Origin: Kitagawia praeruptora
Taxonomy: Eukaryota > Streptophyta > Magnoliopsida > Apiales > Apiaceae
Assembly: GCA_037693485.1 (NCBI GenBank)
Contig: CM075346.1
Location: 19,063,501-19,127,500, forward strand
Direction of reading: 5' to 3'
Length of the DNA: 64,000 bases
Shown here: piece after piece, positions 54,794-64,000 of the stretch
Layout of the letters: each line of letters opens with the position of its first letter
Numbering within the stretch: the stretch's first letter is position 1
Notes under the pieces: model-generated
Told to the model about the DNA's origin: nothing
Database searches by the model: none
Seen by the model: the letters and a program-made list of their open reading frames with translations, nothing else
Program-made: the position numbers and the translations under genes

Positions 54794-55543
54794 GATTCCA
54801 CTCAAGCTGGAATTCTAGAAGTTGAAGAATTCCCTCCTGTCATATCTCAGGAGGGGGATGTTCGTCGCAGAAGGCCTCCAGGGGTTTGCCTGGATATAAG
54901 GACCCTTCTTAGACACTAAGGGCGCGCCCTAAGGTGGAAAGATGGGGACTTTCTGGTGTGTGCTTTGGGAGCTCTGTTCCTGTAGCCAATGGGCGCGCTC
55001 TCATTGGGGAACTTTGGAGTAATCCTGCACTTTGCACCCAAAAGCTCTGGATCACCTGTCCTGCTATCTGGTGGGTGCTTCTCATTCGGGGGAGAGGGAT
55101 GCGTTCTGCACTTGGGGTAAACCACGGCTATACCTGCATCCTTGAAATCAAGAAATAGCTGGTAGCGGATTGGACTAGTCCTCGACGGGGGAAGTTTCCT
55201 TATCCGTGAAGTCTTGAGATCCTGGATGAGCCTTGGGCCTTTGTGGTTAGGCCTCATAGTAGAACATTCCGGAAGCTAGTTCGTCAATCCAAGCCCATTT
55301 GGGTTTCTTGTTCACCAAGAACTACGTCTGGCTTGATCCTCTATAAATATAGAGGTACGTAGGCAAATTGGGGGGTTGGAAGTCGAGAGCTCTGAATAGC
55401 CGCCACTAACCCTATCAATCTCAGCCACCAATTACAAACAGCCACCACACGCCACCACTCTTTTCGGCAAAGAACCACCGCTGTAGATCTTGTTTCCGGC
55501 GAAGTACCTCGAATTTTGTTGTTACCAAATTCCTCCGTCAACA
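54794..55543 (+). repeat. 5' LTR of D, right part
   Basis: Continues the D LTR after B. It contains AAGGGCGCGCCCTAAGG (about 54918) and GGGCGCGCTCTC (about 54988), a TATA box CCTCTATAAATATAGAGG near 55338-55355, and ends CTCCGTCAACA at 55543. With the left part and one duplication copy removed the LTR is about 1006 bp. Confidence 0.8.
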
Positions 55544-55546
55544 AAT

Positions 55547-55564
55547 TGGCGCTAGAAGGAGGGG
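55547..55564 (+). promoter_or_regulatory. Element D primer binding site
   Basis: TGGCGCTAGAAGGAGGGG three bases after the LTR end, a primer site form seen in Tat/Retand gypsy elements. The tRNA is not assigned here. Confidence 0.75.
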
Positions 55565-55594
55565 CAATCAAGATCTTCATCTTAGGAGGAAAAG

Positions 55595-58006
55595 ATGTCT
55601 CACAATCAACGTAGAGGTTCTCACGAAGAGGATTATTACGATTCTGAAGATAGCTTGGGGGGTAACCAAGTTCGTCACGAAGCTTATGTTCCGGAGGAAA
55701 TCCCTGTTCCCCCACACCACCATGGAACTCCAGCCACCGGCGGTGGCCAGCCGCCCGTTCTTATCAGTAACGCGGCATTAATGGAACAGTTGTATCGTAT
55801 GGGAGATGCCATAAATAGTTTCGGAGCCAGGTTGAGTTCTGTGGAGGAAGTGCAAGAATCTAGGAGAGAATCTCGGAACATCCCGCGAAATCATCGCCGG
55901 TCAGGGAAATCCCCTCAAGTTGAAGAGGATTCCCGAAGGAGGGAGGAAAATCAAGAAAGAAGATTTCAGCTGGTCACTCCTCGAAGGTTAGATTATTCTG
56001 ATCCTATTGTTGAATATCCTAGTGAAGATAATTCTGAGCGCAGGTTGACGAATCCTCAGGAGAGGGCGCGCCCTCATCCTCATCGTTCAGGGCGCACCCT
56101 AGGTGAGATCCAAAGGGATGAAGAGCAAATGGCTAGGGAAAGGAGAGATTATGCCAGTTTGAAGGAACGCCTTGGAATAAGGCTTAATGATGATGATTTA
56201 AGGATGGTACTCCTTGAGCAGCAGAAGAAAAGTAAGCATTTGGAATCAAGGCCTCATGATTCACAGCGCGTGCCCCCTGATAACAGGTCGAGGCCCCTTG
56301 GACATGAGCGAGCCCTTACACGGAGTCATGAGCCACAGCGTGCGCCCCCTGACAACAGGTCGAGGCCCCTTGGACATGAGCGATCTCTTGCTCGCAATAA
56401 TAATCCACAGCGCGCGCCCCCTGTTCACAACAGGTCGCGGCCCCTTGGATCTAAACAAACTCTTCATCAAGACAACACTGGAGCAAGAGGAAACCGTGAT
56501 AACGGTGATAAAAGAAGGGATTGGTATCAAGGAGATAAGCGTCCCCATCATCAGGGCGCACCCTCAGGAAGAAGATCTTCCCATATTCATCAAATTCCAA
56601 GTACTTCTGATGAGTCTAGGTCGAGGATGCACCCTCACTCAGGAGAACAATATCAGAGAAATTCTCAAGGGAACCCGCAACCTCATGGAAATCCAGAAGG
56701 TCAGCAAACACAAACTCAAACTCAGGAGGAGGTTGTGATTCAGCCACAAGAAGGGAATCAAGGAGGTGTGGAGACAACGGCTCCACCTCTACCTCCACCT
56801 CCAGGGGGTACTCAAACTGTGGCACAACCAAATATTCAGAACGTTCTCGGGGTTGGAACTTTCAATGTGGATGATTTGAAGAAGCTCCTTGCTCACTTGG
56901 ATGGAGGAAGAATATCTGCTACTACACAAACTTCCTCTCCATTCTCAACCGAAGTAAGAGAGGCACAACTTCCTACTGGGTATAGATCTATGACAAATGA
57001 TTTGCGCTTTCATGGAAATGCAGATCCTGTTGAATTCCTCGGACGCTTTGATATCGAGATGGATGTTTATCAAGTGACAGAGCTGGCTAGGTGTCGATTG
57101 TTGGCAGCAACTTTCAGGGAGAGTGCTCAGCAATGGTTTCAGAAACTTGGCCCGGGAGTTATTACATCTTGGCAGGTGATGAGGAATTTGTTTTTGACTA
57201 AATTCCAGGCGGCAGTGAAATATGCTCCTCCCGTCACAGCTTTGGCCAATATCAAGCAGAGGGAAGGAGAAAGTCTGCAATCTTACTTCAAGAGGTTTAA
57301 CTCGGAATCAACTTTGGTGAGAGGAGCGACTGATGAAACGCTCAAGAGTTTTCTAATAGCTAGATTATCAGTGGGAACCGACTTCTGGAAACATCTTCAA
57401 GGACGAGATCCACCGACATTGGCTGATGTGTTTGCACAAGCTGAATCTTTCAAAATTGTGGAGCAGTCTTTGGCAGATAATCGAAAGACCGATAATCAAA
57501 ACAGTGCCAAGGTAAAGATGGGAAAGAGGAAGGATAGGTCTCCTAGTCCAACTCGCCGGATAGCAACAGGTGCCAATCGGGTGAACTTAACTGAATCTGG
57601 CAGAAATTGGGGTCCCCCAGATACTTACACTTATGATCAAAGGCCGGGTAGTTATACACCTCTTGCAGCTTCCATTGAACATATTTTTGAAGTGAACAAA
57701 AATAAAGGATTCTTCAGAAAGCCAGAGCCTCTCTCTTCTTGGCAAAGTAAAGATAAGAGAAAGTATTGTGAATTCCATGAGTCTTCTGGGCACAATACTC
57801 ATGAGTGCCGTCAATTGAAGGATGAAATTGAGGATTTAATCAAGGAAGGATATCTAACAGAATGGATTGTCAGAGAAGTGAAAAAACATAGGGAGAATCC
57901 TGATAAAAGAGATGGAGGGCGCGCCCCCCATGTAGATAGTAAGCTTGAAGAGAAGAAGTTTGTGAAGGAAGGAAGTATTCACACTATCTTTGGTGGACAC
58001 TGTTAG
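55595..58006 (+). CDS. Tat-type gypsy gag, truncated by insertion of C
   Basis: 803 codons from ATG 55595, 31 nt after the primer site. Residues 1-215 are acidic and Arg-rich. About 222-290 hold three 25-26-residue repeats of the type SRPLGHERAL...PQRAPPDN. A Gln/Pro-rich linker runs to 430. The gag capsid domain is at about 463-625 (FHGNADPVEFLGRFDIEMDV, ESAQQWFQKLGPGVITSWQV, KQREGESLQSYFKRFN), and a CX2HX4HX4C finger near 724 (CEFHESSGHNTHEC) follows. The end GSIHTIFGG is the Tat gag-protease boundary. The last residue and the stop (TGT TAG) are the first six bases of the C LTR at 58001, so the natural polyprotein continued. The frame is otherwise intact. Confidence 0.9.
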   Translation: MSHNQRRGSHEEDYYDSEDSLGGNQVRHEAYVPEEIPVPPHHHGTPATGGGQPPVLISNAALMEQLYRMGDAINSFGARLSSVEEVQESRRESRNIPRNHRRSGKSPQVEEDSRRREENQERRFQLVTPRRLDYSDPIVEYPSEDNSERRLTNPQERARPHPHRSGRTLGEIQRDEEQMARERRDYASLKERLGIRLNDDDLRMVLLEQQKKSKHLESRPHDSQRVPPDNRSRPLGHERALTRSHEPQRAPPDNRSRPLGHERSLARNNNPQRAPPVHNRSRPLGSKQTLHQDNTGARGNRDNGDKRRDWYQGDKRPHHQGAPSGRRSSHIHQIPSTSDESRSRMHPHSGEQYQRNSQGNPQPHGNPEGQQTQTQTQEEVVIQPQEGNQGGVETTAPPLPPPPGGTQTVAQPNIQNVLGVGTFNVDDLKKLLAHLDGGRISATTQTSSPFSTEVREAQLPTGYRSMTNDLRFHGNADPVEFLGRFDIEMDVYQVTELARCRLLAATFRESAQQWFQKLGPGVITSWQVMRNLFLTKFQAAVKYAPPVTALANIKQREGESLQSYFKRFNSESTLVRGATDETLKSFLIARLSVGTDFWKHLQGRDPPTLADVFAQAESFKIVEQSLADNRKTDNQNSAKVKMGKRKDRSPSPTRRIATGANRVNLTESGRNWGPPDTYTYDQRPGSYTPLAASIEHIFEVNKNKGFFRKPEPLSSWQSKDKRKYCEFHESSGHNTHECRQLKDEIEDLIKEGYLTEWIVREVKKHRENPDKRDGGRAPHVDSKLEEKKFVKEGSIHTIFGGHC

Positions 58007-59280
58007 TAGTATTTTTTGTGTGTTCGTTCGCAGGGAAGGACTGAATGTAATATCAAAGTTCAGGTTTCTTATCTCTTTACGTCTAGAAGTGTGTGAGAAG
58101 AATTTTTGGGTTTGTGTATTAACTAAATTAACCAAGAACTAATTATAAGCACTAAGAATTGATTTTAAACTGAGATTCAAATATATGGGAAAACAATCTA
58201 AGAACTGGGGTTCTTCACTTGGTCTCAATACATGCTCAATATTAATGTGATATCTATGTTCCTACCTTGCTGAAAACAATTCTCCTAAAGTTATACTGTA
58301 CCCTCCCAGGTTACAATATAGTGCCTACAGCTACACCCTAATTGTCACTCCCGTGATACAATCAAAGTATATCTATAAACTGTTAAGTGCCAAGAATTAT
58401 ATGTCTCACAATTCTCATATTAATCTCCCGATCTAATATTCAAATTATGTCTGTTAAATCATGTACTAAGATTGCAACTTCTCTCCCAAGCTTATTACAA
58501 TCCCTAGAATACAATCAAAGGTTCATGACTCCCCTAATTGTGTTAAGATCTCATTAACAGATCAGCAAAGCAGAAAATCACGTAATCAAGCATGCATGAA
58601 TACCAAGGAATACTACCCAATCCTCAGATTAGAGAATTAGTTACACATAATTAAAGAAGAAAACAAAATAATAATGATAATGAATGAAAACATAATATTG
58701 AAGAAAGAATTGAAGATCAAAAGTACCTTGATACGATTAAAGCTATGAATTGTTCTAGCTATGAATTGTTCTAGCTATGAATTGTTATGATTTATAATGG
58801 TAGGATGTGTTTAAATAGGCTCTACAAATCTTGCCCAGCAAGATATTACCTTCTATTACAATTAGGATTTAAAGAAGGTACCCAAAACTGCCCAGAATAC
58901 AATTAGAATTAGAAAAAGGGCAAAACAGTAAATTCCAAGCCTTCTTTAATAAAAACACGTGCGCGATTTAATTCAGAATATTTCTTGCACTTGTTTCCTA
59001 TCCCAGGTTGTAGAAAATCTCTCAAGCTTCGCGTGGGCAGTAAGATCGCTGAAAACGGACTTCTAGAACTCCAGATATGGCCAAAACAGTATAAGCTGCG
59101 CAACCTTCCCGGAAAATCCGAATTTTAATCAATTAAATCTCCAAAAATGACAAAAGCTTAGATATTCTTGGAAACCTGCACAACTACACAAAATACATCA
59201 AAACTACACAAACTTGAGTCCAAAACAATCAATTTAAGCCGATATAGAATGTTCCAAGTGGATATAAAATCCACTTATCA
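58001..59280 (-). repeat. 3' LTR of C
   Basis: 1280 bp, minus strand TGATAAGTGG to ACTAACA. On the minus strand it has a GC-rich segment with CTGCCCACGCGAAGCTTGAG (about 59040) upstream of a TATA-like box (CCTATTTAAACACATCC, about 58803-58820). Near 58740-58785 GCTATGAATTGTTCTA is repeated in tandem about three times. Confidence 0.92.
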
Positions 59281-62086
59281 AACACCCCCAAACTTAAACC
59301 GATGCTTGTCCTCAAGCATAAACAATTACAACTACATAATTAGTACCACTTCCGTAGGTGATCACGGTTGCATTTGGCATATGCAACAAGCCCTTTAAAC
59401 CCCTAGGTAGCCCTAGTGGACGAGTAAGGTCTCGTGAGGGCCTATAGCGAATGTACCCACAAAATCCATTTAACCTAATGCAATGCAATGCATGAATGCA
59501 ACTAATATGCAAATGCAATTAATCTAGCCTACCATACCTTCAAATCCTCTCATGCCATATCAACTTAAAAATCAAAGTAAATACGCAATGTCTTGGTGTC
59601 GAAAGTGTAAGTATTCACATAGTCTACTCAATGAACATGCATAAGTTCTCACAAGCCCATGTCAAGTGTAAGAATAAGTTAGTAAACATGCTAAGCCTAC
59701 AAGAGCACATCTTTGAGACAAAACTCGGGATCTCATACGCAAAAACAAGCAAACACTCACAATCCACTCACAAAAGAATATTCACTCAAGATCAAGGGTA
59801 AGTGTATCACTCAATTCCAACAAAATCATAAACATGCTTGACATTTGGTATCAATCTAATTCTTAACACAACATACATCAATGATGATAATCAAAAGGTC
59901 TTCATTCGGTTGTAACGTGGGCTAGGGACAAGGTATGTCAAATAAGCCAAAAACAGGTGAAGTGTCAAAAGCTAGTAAGTACCATAATAAATCATACACA
60001 ACACTCTATTTCCCCCCCCCCCCACATAAATTTTACTAAGAACACTCGACTAGTCGACTAAAGTAAGATCACAACAAACACAAACATGCTCTCATAATAT
60101 TTTTTTTTCTTTTTTTTTTTCGAGAGCTAAATAAAACAATAATATAAACAATAACAATGATCCCACAATTTATTACATATGTCGACTATCAAGTAAACAA
60201 ACAAACCCAATTTCAATATTTTCCCCAAAAGTATGACCAACAATAAACCCCTCCTTGCACACCTTATTACTCCCTTAAGCACTTTACTAGCCTTTGACAA
60301 TGTGGGTTCAAATTAATGTAAGGCCAATACAAGAAAAAGATATAGGCAAGTAATGTGGTGTGTCACCGAAAGAATAGGATTAAGCTCAATGGGTAACTAA
60401 TTGATCATTTTAATATGGTGTGGTAATATGGGAAAATATGCGGTTATTCCTAAATGCCTTTATCATTTTAATCGTCAAATAATGTCATGCGTTTCAAGAA
60501 AGACCTCAAACAACTGCTAGCAATGCAAACAATCCGTGGACACTCAAGCAAACGAATAAATTGCAAAAAATATGCAATATGGCTCAAAAACTCACTTGGT
60601 GGAAAAACATACTCAATCCCAAGCAAAAATCTCTCTAATGCACCGACTTGTATTCAAAGCATACAAACTAAATCATCTTGCACATATTCATGTCCTTCTA
60701 ATCACTTACAACATTCAATAAGTCTACTAGCTTCAACTTACTAGTGTATGTGTGTGCACAAGAACAAAGCATATCACTTCTCAATCAAAAGCGTCAACAA
60801 CACAAAATTCCTATCAAGCATGGGTGCAAATGCAAACTATTATGAACTCACATGATATACGAAAAAATAAAAACAGAATGTCATATATGAAACAAACGTA
60901 GATAACACGAACAAATATGCATAATTTACTACTACTAATATGCAAAACATGAAATCCTACATGAACAATTAATACAACAACAACTACATATCCCTCAAAC
61001 CACCCCCAAACTTAAAATATTCAATGTCCGCATTGAATGAAAGTAAATACAAGGGATAGCAGAAAACAAACCTACAAGTCCTCATTCTCGAATGAATCAT
61101 GCGGGAGACGAAAATTTCAAAACACCAGCACCACCTCTCCCACGCTTAGGAGCCAAAAGAATCAATCCCCAACTCACAAGCAGCTCCACCAATAATTACC
61201 AAGTAATATCACACCACAAATAGCCCAAATTCCAAGAATAATACAAAATCCCAATTTACAAGAATACAAATTCGTAATAAAAATAAAATTAGAGAAAAAG
61301 ATTTACCCAATACGAATCGGAGAGGTGAACTTGCAATTAATTCCTCTTTAGAATTGAATTTTTAGAAATTTAAATAAATAGAAGAGGAATTGGAATTGTA
61401 TGTACACGTGGGTATATATATTTGGGGGAAAAAAATAATAAAAATAAAAAATAAAAATAAATAAAATTAAATAAAATAAAATATAAAATAGGAGATGGAT
61501 TGGAAATAATTTGGAATTAATATGGGGCTAGAATTAGGAATTTAGGTGGAGAAAATAATTAGAAAGGGGGTTGGAATTGAATTGGGAGATAATGTTTAAT
61601 TAATATATAAAAACACATATATATATATATATATATATATACACGTACCTGGACACACTTTAACTCAGGACAGTGAATTGGCCACAAAACTTACCCTCCT
61701 GTGAGTACTACACGCACCAACCTGGAAAGTAGTACACGCGCGTCACACTTTGCACTACAGCAACTCATGTCCATAACCTGTCGGCAGGTTTTTTTTGTTT
61801 TGTATTTTTTTTTTTTTTTTACAAAATCACACGCACAAAAAATTTCTGGCCAGAAGGTGCTTGGCGCTCCTGCGCCTATTGGGCGCCTGATGCGCGCTCT
61901 CCATCTGCGTGTTTCAGCGCTCCTGCGCGCGGGCTGGCGCATGATGCGCTGGCGCATCCTGCATTTTTTTTTTTTTTTGAAAAAAACACACAATTCAAAT
62001 TTTTTTTTCTTATACTAATGCGTGGGTTGCCTCCCACGAAGCGCTCCTTTAACGTCAATAGCTTGACGTATTTGCACATAAAATCT
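59281..62086 (-). mobile_element. Noncoding 3' region of C
   Basis: Long stretch with no recognised gene. It shares with B the block next to the 3' LTR (59281-59520), ATATGAAACAAACGTAGATAA (near 60885), the TTCAATGTCCGCATTGAA hairpin (61020-61037) and GCGTGGGTTGCCTCCCACGA (near 62022). Parts not in B are 59520-60800, which is CA/AT-rich, and 61430-61990, which has AT-rich runs, an (AT)n tract near 61617, and a GC-rich module cluster (61857-61965, GCGCTCCTGCGCCTATTGGG and similar) between poly-T tracts. Confidence 0.65.
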
Positions 62087-62923
62087 TCAGTGAGGAGAAA
62101 AAGCAAATAGATTCACATATTTACGAATTAGTAATAAAATTATGATGTGCATATATGCCTTAAATCCATTGAAAGGTACGAAAACTTTCAAGAACCTATC
62201 ATGCTCAAGAGACTTGGAAACATCAAAATAGCTAGAAAAATCATCAGAATAATCATTATAAGTACGACTCATATACTCCTCCCAAATCGGATCCTTATAC
62301 TCTAAAGCAAGATTTTCAACTTCATCAATCTTAACTTCCTTCTCTTGTATAATTGGACACTCATCAATTTTAATCTCGTCTACCAATGTATTAAGCTCAA
62401 AATTTTCTAGATTTGGTAGAATTTCAATTGCATCCAAATTATCATTAATGCGCATGGGACAATTATCAACTACACAAGTAGACTCATCAGACACAACATT
62501 ATCATCAATTGCTAAACAAGAATCATGGCATAGAGGAAAATTGACACAAGGAGGAGTTCGATAACATCCTTCATACCACACTGCTCGAACTTCCCAAATA
62601 AAATTATTTAGTTTAGCATTCTCCTCGTACCAAGCTATTGAATCACATGGAATATCATTGTCACTAGCAATCTCTAAAGTTGGTTCATCAAAAACTCCCA
62701 AAGAAAGTAAAGGATGATTAGACTGAGTTCCTTGAATCATTTTATTGAGCGCAATCTCCCAATCAGCAGGTAAAGAAGGATTAGACTGAGTTAAACTCGT
62801 ATCAACATCATTACACATATATGGATAAACATCATCATGATATTGATTTTCAAACGAATATGAATAATCATTGCTAGGGGCATATGGAGCATAAAATGAG
62901 TTCTCAGAATAGAACGAATTCAC
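62087..62923 (-). CDS. Unknown ORF of element C, late-gag-derived
   Basis: 278 codons from ATG 62923, no stops; the same frame is open upstream to about 63030, where it reads NFSWNNAQNFYNSQERYQ after an in-frame TAA in ATG GAG TAA. NFSWNNAQ matches NFSWSNNQ in the B gag linker just after the zinc finger, so this ORF is what remains behind a deleted gag front. The first 60 residues are Tyr/Asn/Ser-rich and the rest is acidic (many Asp/Glu) with several Cys (YRTPPCVNFPLCHDSC, CVVDNCPM). No capsid, protease or RT motif. Retention of a clean frame is notable, but function is unknown. Confidence 0.6.
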   Translation of the reverse strand: MNSFYSENSFYAPYAPSNDYSYSFENQYHDDVYPYMCNDVDTSLTQSNPSLPADWEIALNKMIQGTQSNHPLLSLGVFDEPTLEIASDNDIPCDSIAWYEENAKLNNFIWEVRAVWYEGCYRTPPCVNFPLCHDSCLAIDDNVVSDESTCVVDNCPMRINDNLDAIEILPNLENFELNTLVDEIKIDECPIIQEKEVKIDEVENLALEYKDPIWEEYMSRTYNDYSDDFSSYFDVSKSLEHDRFLKVFVPFNGFKAYMHIIILLLIRKYVNLFAFSPH

Positions 62924-63196
62924 CTGATATTCATTACAATCCTCATAGGAATTGAATTGTGGGTAAGGATTGAAGTCTTGATATCGTTCCTGACTGTTGT
63001 AGAAATTCTGAGCATTGTTCCAACTAAAGTTTTACTCCATCTAGTCTCTCTCCTCAAAACCTGTTTAAGTTGTCTACCTCAAAGAACCTGTAGACACACC
63101 AAAGGAAGAAACACAAAAAGAAAGAAAAGAAAAATATATACAAAGATAAAATCTAAACACTAAGAAACAATTAACCTAAACTCAACTATACTACCT

Positions 63197-63214
63197 TCCC
63201 CGGCAGCGGCGCCA
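63197..63214 (-). promoter_or_regulatory. Element C primer binding site
   Basis: Minus strand TGGCGCCGCTGCCGGGGA, three bases from the LTR end. Same tRNA-Asp-type primer as B. Confidence 0.88.
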
Positions 63215-63217
63215 ATT

Positions 63218-64000
63218 TGTTAGTAGTATTTTTTGTGTGTTCGTTCGCAGGGAAGGACTGAATGTAATATCAAAGTTCAGGTTTCTTATCTCTTTACGTC
63301 TAGAAGTGTGTGAGAAGAATTTTTGGGTTTGTGTATTAACTAAATTAACCAAGAACTAATTATAAGCACTAAGAATTGATTTTAAACTGAGATTCAAATA
63401 TATGGGAAAACAATCTAAGAACTGGGGTTCTTCACTTGGTCTCAATACATGCTCAATATTAATGTGATATCTGTGTTCCTACCTTGCTGAAAACAATTCT
63501 CCTAAAGTTATACTGTACCCTCCCAGGTTACAATATAGTGCCTACAGCTACACCCTAATTGTCACTCCCGTGATACAATCAAAGTATATCTATAAACTGT
63601 TAAGTGCCAAGAATTATATGTCTCACAATTCTCCTATTAATCTCCCGATCTAATATTCAAATTATGTCTGTTAAATCATGTACTAAGATTGCAACTTCTC
63701 TTCCAAGCTTATTACAATCCCTAGAATACAATCAAAGGTTCATGACTCCCCTAATTGTGTTAAGATCTCATTAACAGATCAGCAAAGCAGAAAATCACGT
63801 AATCAAGCATGCATGAATACCAAGGAATACTACCCAATCCTCAGATTAGAGAATTAGTTACACATAATTAAAGAAGAAAACAAAATAATAATGATAATGA
63901 ATGAAAACATAATATTGAAGAAAGAATTGAAGATCAAAAGTACCTTGATACGATTAAAGCTATGAATTGTTCTAGCTATGAATTGTTCTAGCTATGAATT
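63218..64000 (-). repeat. 5' LTR of C, partial
   Basis: First 783 bp (plus coordinates) match 58001-58783 with three substitutions by eye. The U3 part with the promoter lies beyond the window. Confidence 0.93.

Larger units (their letters stand above)
46905..58000 (+). mobile_element. Tat-type gypsy element D, 5' part, with nested B
   Basis: Plus-strand Ty3/gypsy element: 5' LTR (46905-47165 plus 54794-55543, split by element B), primer site, and an 800-codon gag with the Tat-lineage end (GSIHTIFGG, cf. INTIxGGP). Pol should follow but is cut at 58000 by element C and lies outside the window. The LTR start is set at TGTTATAGCC, the TG-containing match to the CGTCAACA end; without the 3' LTR it is a best guess. 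Confidence 0.8.
58001..64000 (-). mobile_element. Athila-related element C, non-autonomous, truncated by the window
   Basis: Minus strand. 3' LTR 58001-59280, internal region 59281-63217, 5' LTR from 63218 to beyond the window (would end near 64497). tRNA-Asp-type primer site next to the 5' LTR, polypurine tract AAGTTTGGGGGTGTT next to the 3' LTR. The internal region is under 4 kb with one 278-codon ORF and no pol. LTRs differ at three sites in the 783 bp available. Inserted in D; the left flank of its expected 5-bp duplication is GACAC. Confidence 0.93.

Noticed and set aside
56214..56738. 174-codon ORF in another plus frame within D gag
   Set aside because: It overlaps the gag repeat region; the main frame has the recognised gag domains, and this one is a by-product of the repetitive, GC-rich sequence.
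61691..62106. ORFs of 76-105 codons in C near poly-T/poly-A tracts
   Set aside because: They are built from KKKKK/FFFFF homopolymer translations and the GC-rich module cluster.
1..64000. A possible endogenous pararetrovirus or virus-derived segment
   Set aside because: All reverse-transcribing features found have LTRs, tRNA primer sites and plant copia/gypsy domain order. No movement-protein or pararetroviral coat motif was seen.

Overview
This window is plant nuclear DNA made almost entirely of transposable elements, many inserted inside one another. Support for a flowering plant comes from Ty1/copia and Ty3/gypsy LTR retrotransposons of plant lineages (SIRE-like copia, Athila, Tat and Tekay-like gypsy), CACTA DNA transposons, and intron-bearing fragments of plant genes (RPN5, ARP4, SWC4, Lunapark, DRP1). 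A eudicot is likely, but I cannot name the species. I see no complete, uninterrupted host gene and no tRNA or rRNA gene.

Layout. 1-4760: 5' half of a decayed copia element on the minus strand (K), cut by the window edge at the start of reverse transcriptase, with its 5' LTR. 4761-8822: AT-rich DNA with a possible Helitron end, a promoter-like stretch with unidentified ORFs and a MITE hairpin. 8823-10646: 5' LTR and leader of an Athila-type element (A). 10647-41067: a copia element (E) that carries gag plus an accessory ORF but no pol. Its gag is split by a 22.6-kb CACTA element (F, 12412-35018) and its 3' LTR is split by a second CACTA element of the same family (G, 37420-41024). F itself holds a 15.3-kb LTR retrotransposon (H, 18367-33704) with 5129-bp LTRs. 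41068-46330: an AT-rich repeat with a 711-bp DNA transposon, then two fold-back elements (M1, M2). 46905-58000: a Tat-type gypsy element (D) on the plus strand. Its 5' LTR is split by an Athila-type element (B, 47166-54793), and its gag is cut at 58000 by a third Athila-related element (C, 58001 to beyond the window).

How the parts work together. F and G lack a recognisable transposase but have CACTA termini, 3-bp target duplications and shared subterminal repeats. Both have a CT-rich, leader-like stretch near the left end followed by host exons, all in the same orientation and mostly with intact splice borders. F carries pieces of at least RPN5, ARP4, SWC4, an LRR gene, Lunapark and one unnamed gene; G carries DRP1 GTPase exons. 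B, E, C and H are non-autonomous: B keeps an open gag-protease frame with most of pol deleted, E keeps gag plus an unknown ORF, C keeps only a late-gag-derived ORF, and H keeps only relics. Near-identical LTRs in B (3 differences in 1636 bp), H (about 24 in 5129 bp) and C (3 in 783 bp compared), all counted by eye, indicate recent mobilisation in trans.

Relative order of insertion from nesting: E, then F and G, then H inside F; and D, then B and C inside D.
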